Below, in pieces: positions 1-9,514 of a stretch of DNA of 64,000 bases. Source of the DNA: Armatimonadota bacterium. GTDB taxonomy: Bacteria; Armatimonadota; UBA5829; DTJY01. The DNA lies in contig JARYMF010000001.1 of NCBI GenBank assembly GCA_029907255.1, forward strand, positions 294,121 through 358,120, in the 5' to 3' direction. A program made the translations under genes and the position numbers. The notes below the pieces were generated by a model, which was not told the DNA's origin, ran no database searches, and worked only from the letters and a program-made list of their open reading frames with translations. Positions within the stretch are counted from its first letter, which is position 1. Every line of letters starts with the position of its first letter.

Positions 1-2001
1 GTTGGCGAAATGAAGCCAGTGTTAAATCATGCAAGGCAACTGATATCTAGCGTGCCTGCCGAGGAATGCTGGCTACCATACTTAGGAGACATGCTGGATG
101 CCGGTGTTGCATCATTACTAGCTGAGGAAGTTATTGTTGCACTACGCTATTTGGAAGGCGAAGAACCCCAGCCTGATTGCAATGGGTTCTTTTCGGATAC
201 AATGATTAGAACGCTGGGGTTGCAACTTGTAGACGGCAGAATGCCCGGCTTTGCTGCAATCATTGGTGCGGCTCCAGACGTAGATACCGCGGTTATGATT
301 GTTCGCGAACTCCAGAAAAGAAGCATCTTGACTTTCGTGGGCTCCAACGTCAATGGTGTTAGCATTATTGACCAATTAAAAGAGGGCAACGTGGAGATGG
401 GATGGGACACATATGTGGTTCCCTATGGCCGTGACACAATAACTGCTATCTATCCCCTACATTGGGCAATTCGCAGTGCATTAACATATGGTGGGGTTAA
501 GCCTGGAGAGGCTAAAAAGGCATTAGATTATTGTAAAAATCATGTATTTGCCTTTGGATTAGTGCTAGGTGAAGTGGACGAGATTAAGTGCGCGACTGGC
601 GCCGGGGCAATTAGCATGGGTTTTCCAATAATAGCTGACACGGTTGTTCCTCAAATTTTGCAAAGCGGAATATGCACCTATGAGGCATTGGTAAGCGAGC
701 CGGACCACGGGAAGATTGTGCAAAAGTGCGTCGAGGTACGCGGCGTAAAAGTTACAATCTCTGAGATTGACATACCAGTGTCATATTCGCCAGCTTTTGA
801 AGGTGAGAGAGTAAGACGCGAGGACATGCATGTTGAATTTGGAAGCAAATACTCAACCGCCTTCGAATATCTAAGGGCAAGAGATCCTAGTGATATTGAC
901 GATGGCAAGATTGAGTTAGTTGGCGCAGATATTGATTCAGTCGAACCTGGTTCGGCTATGCCCCTTGGAATAGTAGTTGATGTTGGCGGACGAAAGATGC
1001 AGAAAGACTTCGAGCCGATTATGGAACGCCAAATTCATATGTTTCTTAACGAAGCGATGGGCATCTTCCACATGGGGCAGCGAAACATTATTTGGGTGCG
1101 AATTAGTAAAGAGGCATATGAGAAGGGATTTCGGCTCAAGCATTTCGGCACTATTTTGTACGCACAGATGCACAAAAACTATGGCAAAATCATTGATAAG
1201 GTAGCGGTAACCATCTATACCGATGAGCAAGAAATCCAGAGGATACTTCCTGAAGCGATAGCGGCATACAATGAGCGCGACGAGCGTGTTGCCGGCATGA
1301 CAGACGAAAGTGTAGACACATTCTACTCTTGCACATTGTGTCAGTCGTACGCGCCGAATCATGTTTGCATCATCACTCCTGAGAGGTTGGGTCTCTGTGG
1401 CGCATATAACTGGCTGGACGCAAAGGCTGCATACGAAATGAACCCTGCAGGTTGTAACCAGCCAATTAGTAAAAGCCGTTGTATTGACCCTATTCTTGGA
1501 CAGTGGGAAGAAATAAATCAGTTTGTCTACGAACACAGCAAGCAGGCTGTTTCTGCTGTGAGCCTATATTCTGTAATGGTTGATCCAATGACTTCGTGCG
1601 GCTGCTTTGAATGCATTTTGGCAATCGTGCCAGAGGCAAATGGTTTTATGATTGTGAATCGCGAATACTCAGGGATGACTCCCTCAGGTATGTCGTTCTC
1701 AACCCTGGCGGGTTCGGTTGGCGGAGGTAATGTAACGCCCGGCTTTTTAGGAGTAGGACGTCTTTATGTTGTCAGTCGCAAATTTGTCTCCGCTGATGGT
1801 GGACTAAAGCGGCTTGTATGGATGCCAAAAGAGCTCAAGGATTTTCTGCATGATAGGCTAATCGAGCGTGGTAAAGAGATTGGTATTCCAGATATGATTG
1901 ATAAGATTGCAGATGAGACGGTAGCTACTACTGCTGAGGAGCTTTTGTCATTCATGCAAGAGGTGGGTCATCCAGCTTTGGAAATGCCTCCGCTGTTCTA
2001 A
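1..2001 (+). CDS. acsB: acetyl-CoA synthase subunit (CODH/ACS), 5' end cut by window
   Basis: Catalytic subunit of acetyl-CoA synthase. It joins CO, the methyl group from the corrinoid protein and CoA into acetyl-CoA at the Ni-Ni-[4Fe-4S] A-cluster. Counting from the ATG at base 10 (663 residues), all A-cluster ligands are present: C441, C444, C453 and C463, plus the C530-G531-C532 pair for the distal nickel. Their spacing equals the Moorella AcsB ligands (506/509/518/528/595/597) with a constant offset of 65. The frame is also open from base 1 to the ATG, and the residues there still align with AcsB, so about 65 N-terminal residues lie outside the window and the ATG at 10 is internal. It heads an acs operon; the CODH gene acsA is presumably upstream. 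Very sure of identity. Confidence 0.97.
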   Translation, partial: VGEMKPVLNHARQLISSVPAEECWLPYLGDMLDAGVASLLAEEVIVALRYLEGEEPQPDCNGFFSDTMIRTLGLQLVDGRMPGFAAIIGAAPDVDTAVMIVRELQKRSILTFVGSNVNGVSIIDQLKEGNVEMGWDTYVVPYGRDTITAIYPLHWAIRSALTYGGVKPGEAKKALDYCKNHVFAFGLVLGEVDEIKCATGAGAISMGFPIIADTVVPQILQSGICTYEALVSEPDHGKIVQKCVEVRGVKVTISEIDIPVSYSPAFEGERVRREDMHVEFGSKYSTAFEYLRARDPSDIDDGKIELVGADIDSVEPGSAMPLGIVVDVGGRKMQKDFEPIMERQIHMFLNEAMGIFHMGQRNIIWVRISKEAYEKGFRLKHFGTILYAQMHKNYGKIIDKVAVTIYTDEQEIQRILPEAIAAYNERDERVAGMTDESVDTFYSCTLCQSYAPNHVCIITPERLGLCGAYNWLDAKAAYEMNPAGCNQPISKSRCIDPILGQWEEINQFVYEHSKQAVSAVSLYSVMVDPMTSCGCFECILAIVPEANGFMIVNREYSGMTPSGMSFSTLAGSVGGGNVTPGFLGVGRLYVVSRKFVSADGGLKRLVWMPKELKDFLHDRLIERGKEIGIPDMIDKIADETVATTAEELLSFMQEVGHPALEMPPLF

Positions 2002-2026
2002 TTCGTTCAATTTAGGAGAAATAAAA

Positions 2027-3367
2027 ATGGCTTTGAAGGCTCTTGATATCTATAAATATTTACCAAAAACAAACTGTGGTAAGTGTGGCTATCCTACATG
2101 CCTTGCATTTTCTATGCAAATGGCGGCAAAAAAAGCGAACCTCGCAGACTGCCCGGAAGTTACCGAGGAAGCACGCGCCGCTCTTGAGGGTGCTTCGTCT
2201 CCCCCAATTCGCCTTGTAACTATCGGTGTAGGTGATAAAGCAATCCAAATTGGCAATGAAACTGTCCTGTTTCGTCATGACGAAACGTTTTATCATCCAA
2301 CCGGAATTGCTGTAAGGATTTCTGACGACGAGAAAGACGGAAAACTTGAAGCTGAGATTAAGGCAGTAAAAGCTCTTTCGTTCGAAAGGGTAGGACAGAG
2401 AATTGCCGTAGACATGGTTGCTGTGCATAACACTTCGGGTAGCAAGGCGAACTTTGTGGAAGTAGTTGAGGCAGTTGGGGAAACCGGTCTTGCACTAATT
2501 TTGATGTCTAAAGATATTGACACTCTGGCAGCGGCTCTGGACGTTTGTGGAGCAAGGCGACCATTGCTATACAAGGCTGATGCTGGAAATTGGGAACAGA
2601 TGGCAGAGCTTGCGCTGAAATACGGGGTTCCTATTGTTTTGGATGCGTCAAACCTTGCTGAAGCGGCTGATTTGACGCCAAAGCTGAACAAGGTTGGGGT
2701 GCACGACATTGTGCTTGACGTTACAGCGAATGGATTAGCTGAGACGTTGTCAGCTCTAACAAAAGTTCGCCGTCTAGCACTACGAAAAGGTTTCCGTCCG
2801 CTTGGTTACCCTTGCATGGCAATTCCAAGCAGTTTAGATCCCGACCTAGCGGCACTCGAGGCTGCTACCTATGTAACTAAGTATGCAGCTATCACGATTG
2901 TTGATTCGAAAGAGCCGTGGAGAATCTTACCGATACTAACCGTGCGGCAAAATATCTTCACAGACCCAAGGAAGCCTGTGCAGGTCGAGCCAAAGGTATA
3001 TGAAGTTGGGGCAGTTAATGATAAGTCCCCGCTATTGGTTACAACCAACTTCTCGCTAACATACTACACTGTCGAGAGCGACGTGGAGGCAAGTCGTGTC
3101 CCGGCATATATAGCAGTAGTGGATACCGAGGGTACATCGGTGCTAACTGCTTGGGCATCCGAGAAGTTGACAGTCGACAAAGTAGCTAGACTCTTAAATT
3201 CCCAAGAAGTTCAGAGTAAGGTTTCACATAGAAAAGTAATAATCCCAGGTTATGTATCAGTTATGAGCGGCAAGCTTGAGGACGAATCAGGATGGAAGGT
3301 ATTGGTTGGCCCGCGGGAGTCTTCAGGCATTCCGAAATACCTCAAAACGATGTGGAAAGCAGATTAG
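2027..3367 (+). CDS. acsC: corrinoid iron-sulfur protein large subunit
   Basis: Large (gamma) subunit of the corrinoid iron-sulfur protein, which carries the methyl group from methyl-tetrahydrofolate to acetyl-CoA synthase. The N-terminus holds the [4Fe-4S] motif with C17, C20, C25 and C42, used for reductive activation of the cobalt. A TIM-barrel domain and a C-terminal corrinoid-binding domain follow. The 446 residues match the Moorella protein in length. The start is set by an AGGAGA element about 8 bases upstream of the ATG. It lies 25 bases after acsB and, unusually, is separated from its partner acsD by acsV and cooC. Confidence 0.96.
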   Translation: MALKALDIYKYLPKTNCGKCGYPTCLAFSMQMAAKKANLADCPEVTEEARAALEGASSPPIRLVTIGVGDKAIQIGNETVLFRHDETFYHPTGIAVRISDDEKDGKLEAEIKAVKALSFERVGQRIAVDMVAVHNTSGSKANFVEVVEAVGETGLALILMSKDIDTLAAALDVCGARRPLLYKADAGNWEQMAELALKYGVPIVLDASNLAEAADLTPKLNKVGVHDIVLDVTANGLAETLSALTKVRRLALRKGFRPLGYPCMAIPSSLDPDLAALEAATYVTKYAAITIVDSKEPWRILPILTVRQNIFTDPRKPVQVEPKVYEVGAVNDKSPLLVTTNFSLTYYTVESDVEASRVPAYIAVVDTEGTSVLTAWASEKLTVDKVARLLNSQEVQSKVSHRKVIIPGYVSVMSGKLEDESGWKVLVGPRESSGIPKYLKTMWKAD

Positions 3368-3426
3368 GATAATCTTTCGGCTATTGAGTTTTCCTGCCAG
3401 TTTCTTTTTACTCAAAGGCAACACCA

Positions 3427-5382
3427 ATGGATAAGCCTGCATCGAAAAACAAGTTAACAGTTACGTTTTTGCCAGACGAAAAAACGGTCTTGGTTGACTG
3501 CGGGAAGAGCATTTTAGAAGCCAGCATACTAGCAGGTATCCCAATCAACGCGAACTGTGGTGGCAAAGGAGTGTGCGGGCAATGCAAGGTCATTGTCAAG
3601 TCTGGAGAAGTAGATGCTGAGCCAACGTTTAATCTAACGAGCGAGGAAATCAAGCAAGGATATGTTCTTGCATGCAAGTGCCATGTGGTTGGAGATATGG
3701 TTGTTGAGGTGCCAGCCAAGGCGCGATTTGATGATATGCTTTACCCAAGAGGGAGTGATGATTTCGAGTCCGATTCTAGGCCAGCGCTGGTAGGAGTAGG
3801 CAAGCTTTACCCTCATGATCCGCTGGTAAAAAAAGTTTATATTAAAATGCCACCGCCAACATTGCAAGATAGCCTCAGCGACATGGAGCGTTTGTTTAGG
3901 GAACTTAGGAAAGAATGCGGTTTAACGCAATTTCAGATTGATTTAGAGCAGTTGAGGCAATTGCCAAAGCTATTGCGGGAACAAGACTGGAAAGTAACAG
4001 CTATGTTGAGTCAGTGCGGCAGTGCGGCTGACATAGTTCAAATACAGAGTGGCGATACGTCTGGCAGCAATTACGGTGTGGCGGTGGATGTTGGCACTAC
4101 TACTATTGTAGCTTACCTCGTAGAATTGAATACATGCAAGACTATTGCAGGCGATTCGAAATATAACTCTCAGATACAATATGGCGAGGACGTAATTTCT
4201 CGAATAATGTTCGCAAATACAGAAGAAAAGCGCAATCAATTGTCTGCTTGTGTTGTAGCCGACATAAACAACCTGATTCAGAGGTTGGCTAAAACCGCTG
4301 GCATTGCTCCACATGATGTGAACTTTGTAATGTGCGCTGGTAATACGACAATGATTCACTTTTTGTTGGGTCTCGAACCAAGCAATATTCGTGTAGACCC
4401 GTATGTCCCGGTAGCAGTTGCACCTCCGGTGTTTTTAGCGGCTGAAGTAGGAATAAATATTAATCCATGCGGATTGCTGGGTTGTCTGCCGTCAGTTGCC
4501 TCTTATGTTGGAGGTGATATTGTCGCCGCCGTTTTGGTGTCCGGAATGCTCCAGTCTGAGTCACCTTCAATGTTAATTGATTTAGGTACTAATGGAGAGA
4601 TTGTTGTTGGCAACAAGGAATGGTTGGCTTGTTGCTCGGCTTCGGCAGGGCCGGCTTTTGAAGGTGGTGGTATCTCTTGTGGAATGCGGGCAACCATCGG
4701 GGCGATTGATAGAATTTCAATGGAAAATCGCGAAACAGTTTCTTATAACGTGATTGGTGGTGGAAGGCCACTGGGAATTTGCGGTTCTGGAATGATAGAC
4801 GCAATTGCCGAAATGCTTCGCTGTGGTTGCCTTGACCGTAGTGGTGCTTTTGTTGCCAACAAAAATTCAAAGCGAATACGTGAGGGCGAGGAAGGTTTGG
4901 AATTTGTTCTCGTAGATGGCGATGAAACTGCCACTGGTAGAGACATAGTCATAACCCAAGCTGATGTGGAAAACTTTATTCGCTCGAAGGGTGCTATTTA
5001 TCATGCGGCAGAGTGCTTGCTCGAGCGAGTCGGTATGTCTTTCCAAGATATTGAGTGTTTCTACATTTCAGGGGGTTTTGGGAACTACTTAAATGTGAGG
5101 GAGGCAATAACGATAGGGTTGCTACCCGACATCCAGGAGAATCGGTTCTGCTTCATCGGAAATGGATCAGTTCAGGGAGCGAAAACCGTTCTATTGTCAA
5201 GGCAGGCGTTTGAAGAAGCCAAGGCTGTTGCATCTAGGATGACATATATAGAGCTGAGTACCGACGCTAGGTTCATGAATGATTACACGGCAGCGCTTTT
5301 TCTGCCACATACTGACATAGAAAAATTTCCGTCCGTGGTTGCAGAGATTGGACAAAACAACCAAAAGTTCAGATTAGGTTAG
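3427..5382 (+). CDS. acsV: corrinoid activation/regeneration protein (RACo type)
   Basis: Reductive activator of the corrinoid iron-sulfur protein. It returns oxidised Co(II) to the active Co(I) state using ATP. The N-terminal domain is a plant-type [2Fe-2S] ferredoxin with C44, C50, C53 and a fourth Cys at 83 or 85. A linker follows, then an ASKHA-fold ATPase that begins near residue 217 with the phosphate loop DVGTTT, and further glycine-rich loops (GTNGE, GGFGN). The length (651) fits the family. No strong ribosome binding site is seen, only AAAGG about 10 bases upstream. Its place between acsC and cooC supports the role in the acs operon. Confidence 0.93.
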   Translation: MDKPASKNKLTVTFLPDEKTVLVDCGKSILEASILAGIPINANCGGKGVCGQCKVIVKSGEVDAEPTFNLTSEEIKQGYVLACKCHVVGDMVVEVPAKARFDDMLYPRGSDDFESDSRPALVGVGKLYPHDPLVKKVYIKMPPPTLQDSLSDMERLFRELRKECGLTQFQIDLEQLRQLPKLLREQDWKVTAMLSQCGSAADIVQIQSGDTSGSNYGVAVDVGTTTIVAYLVELNTCKTIAGDSKYNSQIQYGEDVISRIMFANTEEKRNQLSACVVADINNLIQRLAKTAGIAPHDVNFVMCAGNTTMIHFLLGLEPSNIRVDPYVPVAVAPPVFLAAEVGININPCGLLGCLPSVASYVGGDIVAAVLVSGMLQSESPSMLIDLGTNGEIVVGNKEWLACCSASAGPAFEGGGISCGMRATIGAIDRISMENRETVSYNVIGGGRPLGICGSGMIDAIAEMLRCGCLDRSGAFVANKNSKRIREGEEGLEFVLVDGDETATGRDIVITQADVENFIRSKGAIYHAAECLLERVGMSFQDIECFYISGGFGNYLNVREAITIGLLPDIQENRFCFIGNGSVQGAKTVLLSRQAFEEAKAVASRMTYIELSTDARFMNDYTAALFLPHTDIEKFPSVVAEIGQNNQKFRLG

Positions 5383-5391
5383 AGGTAAATC

Positions 5392-6138
5392 GTGGTTATT
5401 GCTGTATCAGGAAAAGGTGGAGCTGGCAAGTCAACGCTGGCGGCACTTATTGTTAGGCATCTGTTAGGGAAAAATGAAAAGCCTATTCTTGCGGTCGATG
5501 CTGACCCAAACAGCAACTTCGGCGATAAGCTAGGACTCATGGCTGATATAACAATAGGCAGTTTGAGGGAAGATGTACTCAAATCTAAATATGCTGGTCC
5601 TGCGGGGATACCAAAGCAAAACTTAATCGAGTATGGTGTTCAAGACGCTGTTGCTGAGGGAAAAGGTTTTGACCTGATGGTTATGGGGCGTGGAGAAGGC
5701 CCTGGGTGCTATTGCTCGGTGAACAACATGCTTCGAACCTTCCTACAAGGATTGTCTTCAAGATATAAACATGTTGTAATTGACAATGAGGCTGGGATGG
5801 AGCACCTCAGCCGGCGCACGAATGACAAGGTTGATCTCATGCTCATTGTAAGCGACCAAACTCCTACGTGCATGCGGTCCGCAAAGCGAATTGCAGAGCT
5901 TGCTTGTGAACTGGAGGTAGTTCGTGGGCAAATGTGGCTGTTGCTCAATCGTGTTACCAATTGTGGGGAAGTCGAACGTTCTGCGAGGGAATACGTGGGG
6001 CTAGAACTACTTGGTTGCATTCCTGAAGATTCCCTAATTCAGAAATATGAGCTTGAGTGCAAGTCAATTCTGGACCTGCCGAATGATTCAAAGGCGGTGA
6101 CAGCATTGGCTCAAGCATTCGAGCGCATTGGAATGTGA
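5392..6138 (+). CDS. cooC: CooC/AcsF-type nickel-insertion ATPase
   Basis: MinD-like P-loop ATPase that helps load nickel into CODH or acetyl-CoA synthase. The deviant Walker A motif GKGGAGKST spans residues 7-15, with the signature Lys at position 8. A CxC motif (C106-Y107-C108) matches the metal-binding pair that bridges the dimer in CooC1. The 248-residue length is normal. The start is GTG, which directly precedes the conserved VIAVSGKGG beginning, 9 bases after the acsV stop. Whether it serves CODH (CooC) or ACS (AcsF) cannot be told from the sequence. Confidence 0.92.
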   Translation: MVIAVSGKGGAGKSTLAALIVRHLLGKNEKPILAVDADPNSNFGDKLGLMADITIGSLREDVLKSKYAGPAGIPKQNLIEYGVQDAVAEGKGFDLMVMGRGEGPGCYCSVNNMLRTFLQGLSSRYKHVVIDNEAGMEHLSRRTNDKVDLMLIVSDQTPTCMRSAKRIAELACELEVVRGQMWLLLNRVTNCGEVERSAREYVGLELLGCIPEDSLIQKYELECKSILDLPNDSKAVTALAQAFERIGM

Positions 6139-6182
6139 TTCTTCATTGATAATTTGGAGATACCAAAAGGAGAACAAAAAGT

Positions 6183-7166
6183 ATGACTTTTGAGGATCCT
6201 ATAGAAAAGTGGTCATCTGGAGTTGCTACGGTTACCATAGGCGCCACAGCTTCAGAGGGTGGAACTCGCTGTAGAAAAATAGACATTGGTGGTGCTACAA
6301 CTCTTCCATTTTTAACGTTTGAGGGTATAACGCCAAATAAACCCGTAATTGCGATGGAAGTGCTTGATTGCATGCCTTCCGATTGGCCCGAAACTTTGAT
6401 CAAGCCGTTTGCTGACGTTATAGGTAAACCAGGTGAGTGGGCAGCGAAGTGCGTAAGCCAATATGGCGCTGAGATGATATGCCTCAAGCTTGAAGGCATT
6501 CATCCTGATTCAGAAGACAAGAGCCCAGATGAAGCGGTAAAGGTTGTTGAGGAAGTGTTAAAAGCGGTAGATGTTCCATTGGTGATTTGGGGTTGTGATG
6601 TTGATGAAAAAGACAACGTTGTTCTCCCTGCGTGCAGTCAGGCGGCGGCAGGTGAGAGATGCTTGATTGGCACAGCTAAGGAAGACAACTACAAGACACT
6701 TGTCGCGTCATGTATGGCAGATGGACATGCACTAATCGCGGAGTCTCCGCTTGACATTAATATCGCCAAACAGCTTAATGTGTTGATTTCCGAAATGGGC
6801 TTCCCCCTCAATCGAGTTGTAATGTATCCAACTACGGGCGGGCTTGGCTATGGCATCGAATATGCTTACTCAATCCAAGAACGGGGACGGCTTGCGGCAC
6901 TAATGGGTGATAAGATGATGTCACCTCCCGTCGTTTGCCAGATAGGGCAGGAAGCGTGGAATGCAAAAGAGGCAAAGGCAACCACTGAGGAGGCACCTCA
7001 TTGGGGACCAGCCGAAGATAGAGGCATAATGTGGGAAGCTATGACAGCTGTTATGCTGTTGCAGGCTGGTAGTGACCTGCTTATCATGCGCCATCCAAAA
7101 GCTGTAGCGATGGTCAAGCAGATTATTGATATGCTTATGGGTAAACAACAAGCTACTGAAAAATAA
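6183..7166 (+). CDS. acsD: corrinoid iron-sulfur protein small subunit
   Basis: Small (delta) subunit of the corrinoid iron-sulfur protein. It is a TIM-barrel protein that forms a heterodimer with AcsC and sandwiches the corrinoid between the two subunits. The 327 residues are close to the family norm (323 in Moorella). The first 60 residues and the central region with the DEKDN element are typical of the family. An AAAAGGAG ribosome binding site lies about 9 bases upstream. It sits between cooC and acsE in the same direction, so co-expression with the rest of the carbonyl branch is likely. Confidence 0.95.
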   Translation: MTFEDPIEKWSSGVATVTIGATASEGGTRCRKIDIGGATTLPFLTFEGITPNKPVIAMEVLDCMPSDWPETLIKPFADVIGKPGEWAAKCVSQYGAEMICLKLEGIHPDSEDKSPDEAVKVVEEVLKAVDVPLVIWGCDVDEKDNVVLPACSQAAAGERCLIGTAKEDNYKTLVASCMADGHALIAESPLDINIAKQLNVLISEMGFPLNRVVMYPTTGGLGYGIEYAYSIQERGRLAALMGDKMMSPPVVCQIGQEAWNAKEAKATTEEAPHWGPAEDRGIMWEAMTAVMLLQAGSDLLIMRHPKAVAMVKQIIDMLMGKQQATEK

Positions 7167-7189
7167 TTTATTGAAAGGAGATTTTTCAC

Positions 7190-7978
7190 GTGATTATAAT
7201 CGGCGAGCGCATCAATGGAATGTTTAAGGCTGTAAATGCGGCAATTCAAGAAAGAGATAAAGCTACAATCCAGGATCTTGCATTAAAGCAGGTGGCAGAA
7301 GGGGCAGACATGCTTGACATAAATGTGGGAACGGCCACGGAGGACCCAGTTGGAACCATGCGGTGGCTTGTTCAGACGGTTCGTGAAGTAACTGAAGTTC
7401 CTCTTTCGATTGACAGTCCCAATCTAGCAACAGTAAAAGCTGGATTGGAGGCTTGCTCAGGGCCAAAAATGATTAACTCGACTACGGGCCAGGATGAGGT
7501 GCTCAATAATTTCCTTAGCCTCGCCAAAGAGTACGATGCATCCATTGTGGCTTTGTGCATGGATGAGAAGGGTGTGCCGGTTGACGTTGACGGGCGCGTG
7601 GAAATTGCCATGCGCGTGATAGCAAAGGCTATGGAGTTTGACGTTCCTATTGATAAGCTTTACATAGATCCTATTGTTCTACCTGTAAAGGCCGACCAGA
7701 CAGGTCCTGGGAAGGTGCTTGAGTCTATCAAGCAGTTCACAATGCTTTCGGAGCCAGCGCCGCACATTGTTATTGGATTAAGTAACCTTTCCCAAGGTGC
7801 TGTTGAGCGGAAGTTGATTAATCGAGTATTTTTAGCAATGGCTATTGGAATGGGGCTCGACACAGCAATTTTGGATCCCCTAGACACTGAACTAATGGAT
7901 ACTCTAATTACCGCAGAGATGTTAATGAATCGAACAATATACAGCGATTCCTTCCTAAAAGCGTATCGGCAGAGGTAA
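7190..7978 (+). CDS. acsE: methyltetrahydrofolate:corrinoid protein methyltransferase
   Basis: Transfers the methyl group from 5-methyltetrahydrofolate to Co(I) of the corrinoid iron-sulfur protein, linking the methyl and carbonyl branches of the Wood-Ljungdahl pathway. It is a pterin-binding (DHPS-like) TIM barrel with the early IIGERING motif and the DINVGT element near residues 43-48. At 262 residues it equals the Moorella enzyme. Translation starts at GTG behind a GAAAGGAG site. It is 23 bases after acsD and 3 bases before the DUF3786 gene. Confidence 0.95.
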   Translation: MIIIGERINGMFKAVNAAIQERDKATIQDLALKQVAEGADMLDINVGTATEDPVGTMRWLVQTVREVTEVPLSIDSPNLATVKAGLEACSGPKMINSTTGQDEVLNNFLSLAKEYDASIVALCMDEKGVPVDVDGRVEIAMRVIAKAMEFDVPIDKLYIDPIVLPVKADQTGPGKVLESIKQFTMLSEPAPHIVIGLSNLSQGAVERKLINRVFLAMAIGMGLDTAILDPLDTELMDTLITAEMLMNRTIYSDSFLKAYRQR

Positions 7979-7981
7979 AGG

Positions 7982-8605
7982 ATGTTGCCTCCTGGTCAAA
8001 AACCATACGACTTGGCATTGCAGATAGGACTGGATGCGTTAGTCGAAAGCCCACCGTCAAAGGCAACACTTGAGGCACTTGGCGCGCGTAGAAAAGATAA
8101 CGTAATCTTTGTCCCGGCGCTGAATAGGGTATTGCTTGTTGATTTACTGCGCCGAGATGTATTTGTAGAGGGCAATGGGAAGGCAAAACGCAAATGGGCT
8201 GTCCTGTGTGTTCATTACCTTGCCTCAAAGGATGTATCTGTCGACTCAAGGGAAATGACATTCAATAGATTTTTAGATGCTCAAAGCTATGGGATTGTTT
8301 ACCAAAAGCGAATTATTGGGCGTTTTTTAGCGACTTCGGGAAGAACGGCTGAACAGTTTATCAAGTTGAGCGAGGAGCTAGGTGGGGAGCGCCTTCCTGA
8401 GCCAGGGGTTCGTTATAGATTTTTTATTTTACCCCGTGTGCCGGTTATCCTAGTTAGATATGAGGGCGATGAGGAAATTGGCCCAGGTGCAAATGTTATT
8501 TACCAAGCAGATGTCGAGCATCTTTTGCCAGCTGAAGATAGGGTAGTAAGTGCAGAACTCTTATTAGATGCACTTTCGGGTGTAGATATGATGGAGCCAA
8601 GCTAA
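7982..8605 (+). CDS. DUF3786 domain protein, last gene of acs operon
   Basis: Uncharacterised protein of 207 residues, recognised as the DUF3786 type by the C-terminal sequence around FFILPRVPVILVRYEGDEE and the later LPAED motif. It has no signal peptide or membrane segment, so it is probably cytoplasmic. It starts 3 bases after acsE, which makes co-translation with the methyltransferase very likely. I recall such proteins next to corrinoid and Wood-Ljungdahl genes in other anaerobes, but no function is established. A role in corrinoid or methyl-transfer handling is inference from position only. Confidence 0.75.
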   Translation: MLPPGQKPYDLALQIGLDALVESPPSKATLEALGARRKDNVIFVPALNRVLLVDLLRRDVFVEGNGKAKRKWAVLCVHYLASKDVSVDSREMTFNRFLDAQSYGIVYQKRIIGRFLATSGRTAEQFIKLSEELGGERLPEPGVRYRFFILPRVPVILVRYEGDEEIGPGANVIYQADVEHLLPAEDRVVSAELLLDALSGVDMMEPS

Positions 8606-8719
8606 AATAACCTTCATGGAACAAAAGTGCCGACACAGCTCAGTCCAAAATGTTGTTATGTTTCTTTGTGGCGTCGCTATAGATATTACACAATTGTCTG
8701 AATGAAAGCTGTTAAGTTT

Positions 8720-9514
8720 TTATAGGATTCCGAGATTTGCTCTTGCTCCTGTGCATGGTCGGCATGTGGGATTTGTACAGAGCAAAATATCTGGCTTTTC
8801 TGAGATCATCTCTTGCACACGTTTTACCACATCTCTCCCAAACATCAGCTTAATGCGGGACGGGCCTATACGATAATCGCGTATTTCTCCATACCGTCTA
8901 AGCATATATTCCACCGCATCAAAGGCATTACTGCATGACGTTGAGGTATCAATTTGGTGTTCGTATATCGAACCGTCTGGCATAAGTACTTTGGCATAGG
9001 GTAGGTTTTCAGTCCAACCCACCTTTGGGACACCGGCGTATTCCTCACCTAGGTGAACTGTTGTATTGCTTGTGTTTGAAACGCCAAGAAGTAGCACCTT
9101 CCCACCCATTTTGGCAAGCCGATCTATTGGGCTGCCTATTCCAACAGCACGGTAAGATAAATGATCTTTGGTTAATTCAACTGCATCGGGTCCAATTACT
9201 GCAACAGAATGAGTTGGGTGAAGACTCCGAATAGCGTTTGGCCTTTTTCGTCCTAACTCGGGAATTATGCCGGTCAAACACGGAGTCTCCGCTGGGTTGA
9301 AATATGGTTGAGCAATGTTTCCGGTATAGTTGAACGTAGGAAGCATCAGATTTCCACCGGGACTTATAGCTTCAATCAACGCATCAATAACAGTTTCCGG
9401 TCCTCCTTCAACAGGACCTAAGCTTCGAAACGAGCTGTGTACAATCAGACTATCGCCTGGTGATAGTCCAGCTTCCCTGAGAGATTCGACGATTTCTTTC
9501 TTTGTTAGAGCCAT
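8720..9514 (-). CDS. AAC(3)-family N-acetyltransferase
   Basis: Acetyl-CoA-dependent acetyltransferase of the aminoglycoside 3-N-acetyltransferase (YokD-like) family, 264 residues. The family features VHSSFRSLG near residue 25 and HPTHSVAVIG near 107 are clear. Many chromosomal members are not resistance genes, and the natural substrate here is unknown. The C-terminus carries an odd Cys triplet (C246, C251, C254) that suggests a metal site. A GGAGATCCC element precedes the ATG. It is transcribed opposite to both neighbouring operons and ends 114 bases from the DUF3786 gene; nothing convincing as a terminator is seen in that gap. Confidence 0.85.
   Translation of the reverse strand: MALTKKEIVESLREAGLSPGDSLIVHSSFRSLGPVEGGPETVIDALIEAISPGGNLMLPTFNYTGNIAQPYFNPAETPCLTGIIPELGRKRPNAIRSLHPTHSVAVIGPDAVELTKDHLSYRAVGIGSPIDRLAKMGGKVLLLGVSNTSNTTVHLGEEYAGVPKVGWTENLPYAKVLMPDGSIYEHQIDTSTSCSNAFDAVEYMLRRYGEIRDYRIGPSRIKLMFGRDVVKRVQEMISEKPDILLCTNPTCRPCTGARANLGIL

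Noticed and set aside
937..1536. 199-codon open frame antisense to acsB
   Set aside because: It lies wholly inside acsB, whose A-cluster ligands are all intact. It is a shadow frame.
8606..8719. Terminator in the convergent gap after the acs operon
   Set aside because: No stable GC-rich hairpin followed by a T-run could be found by eye.
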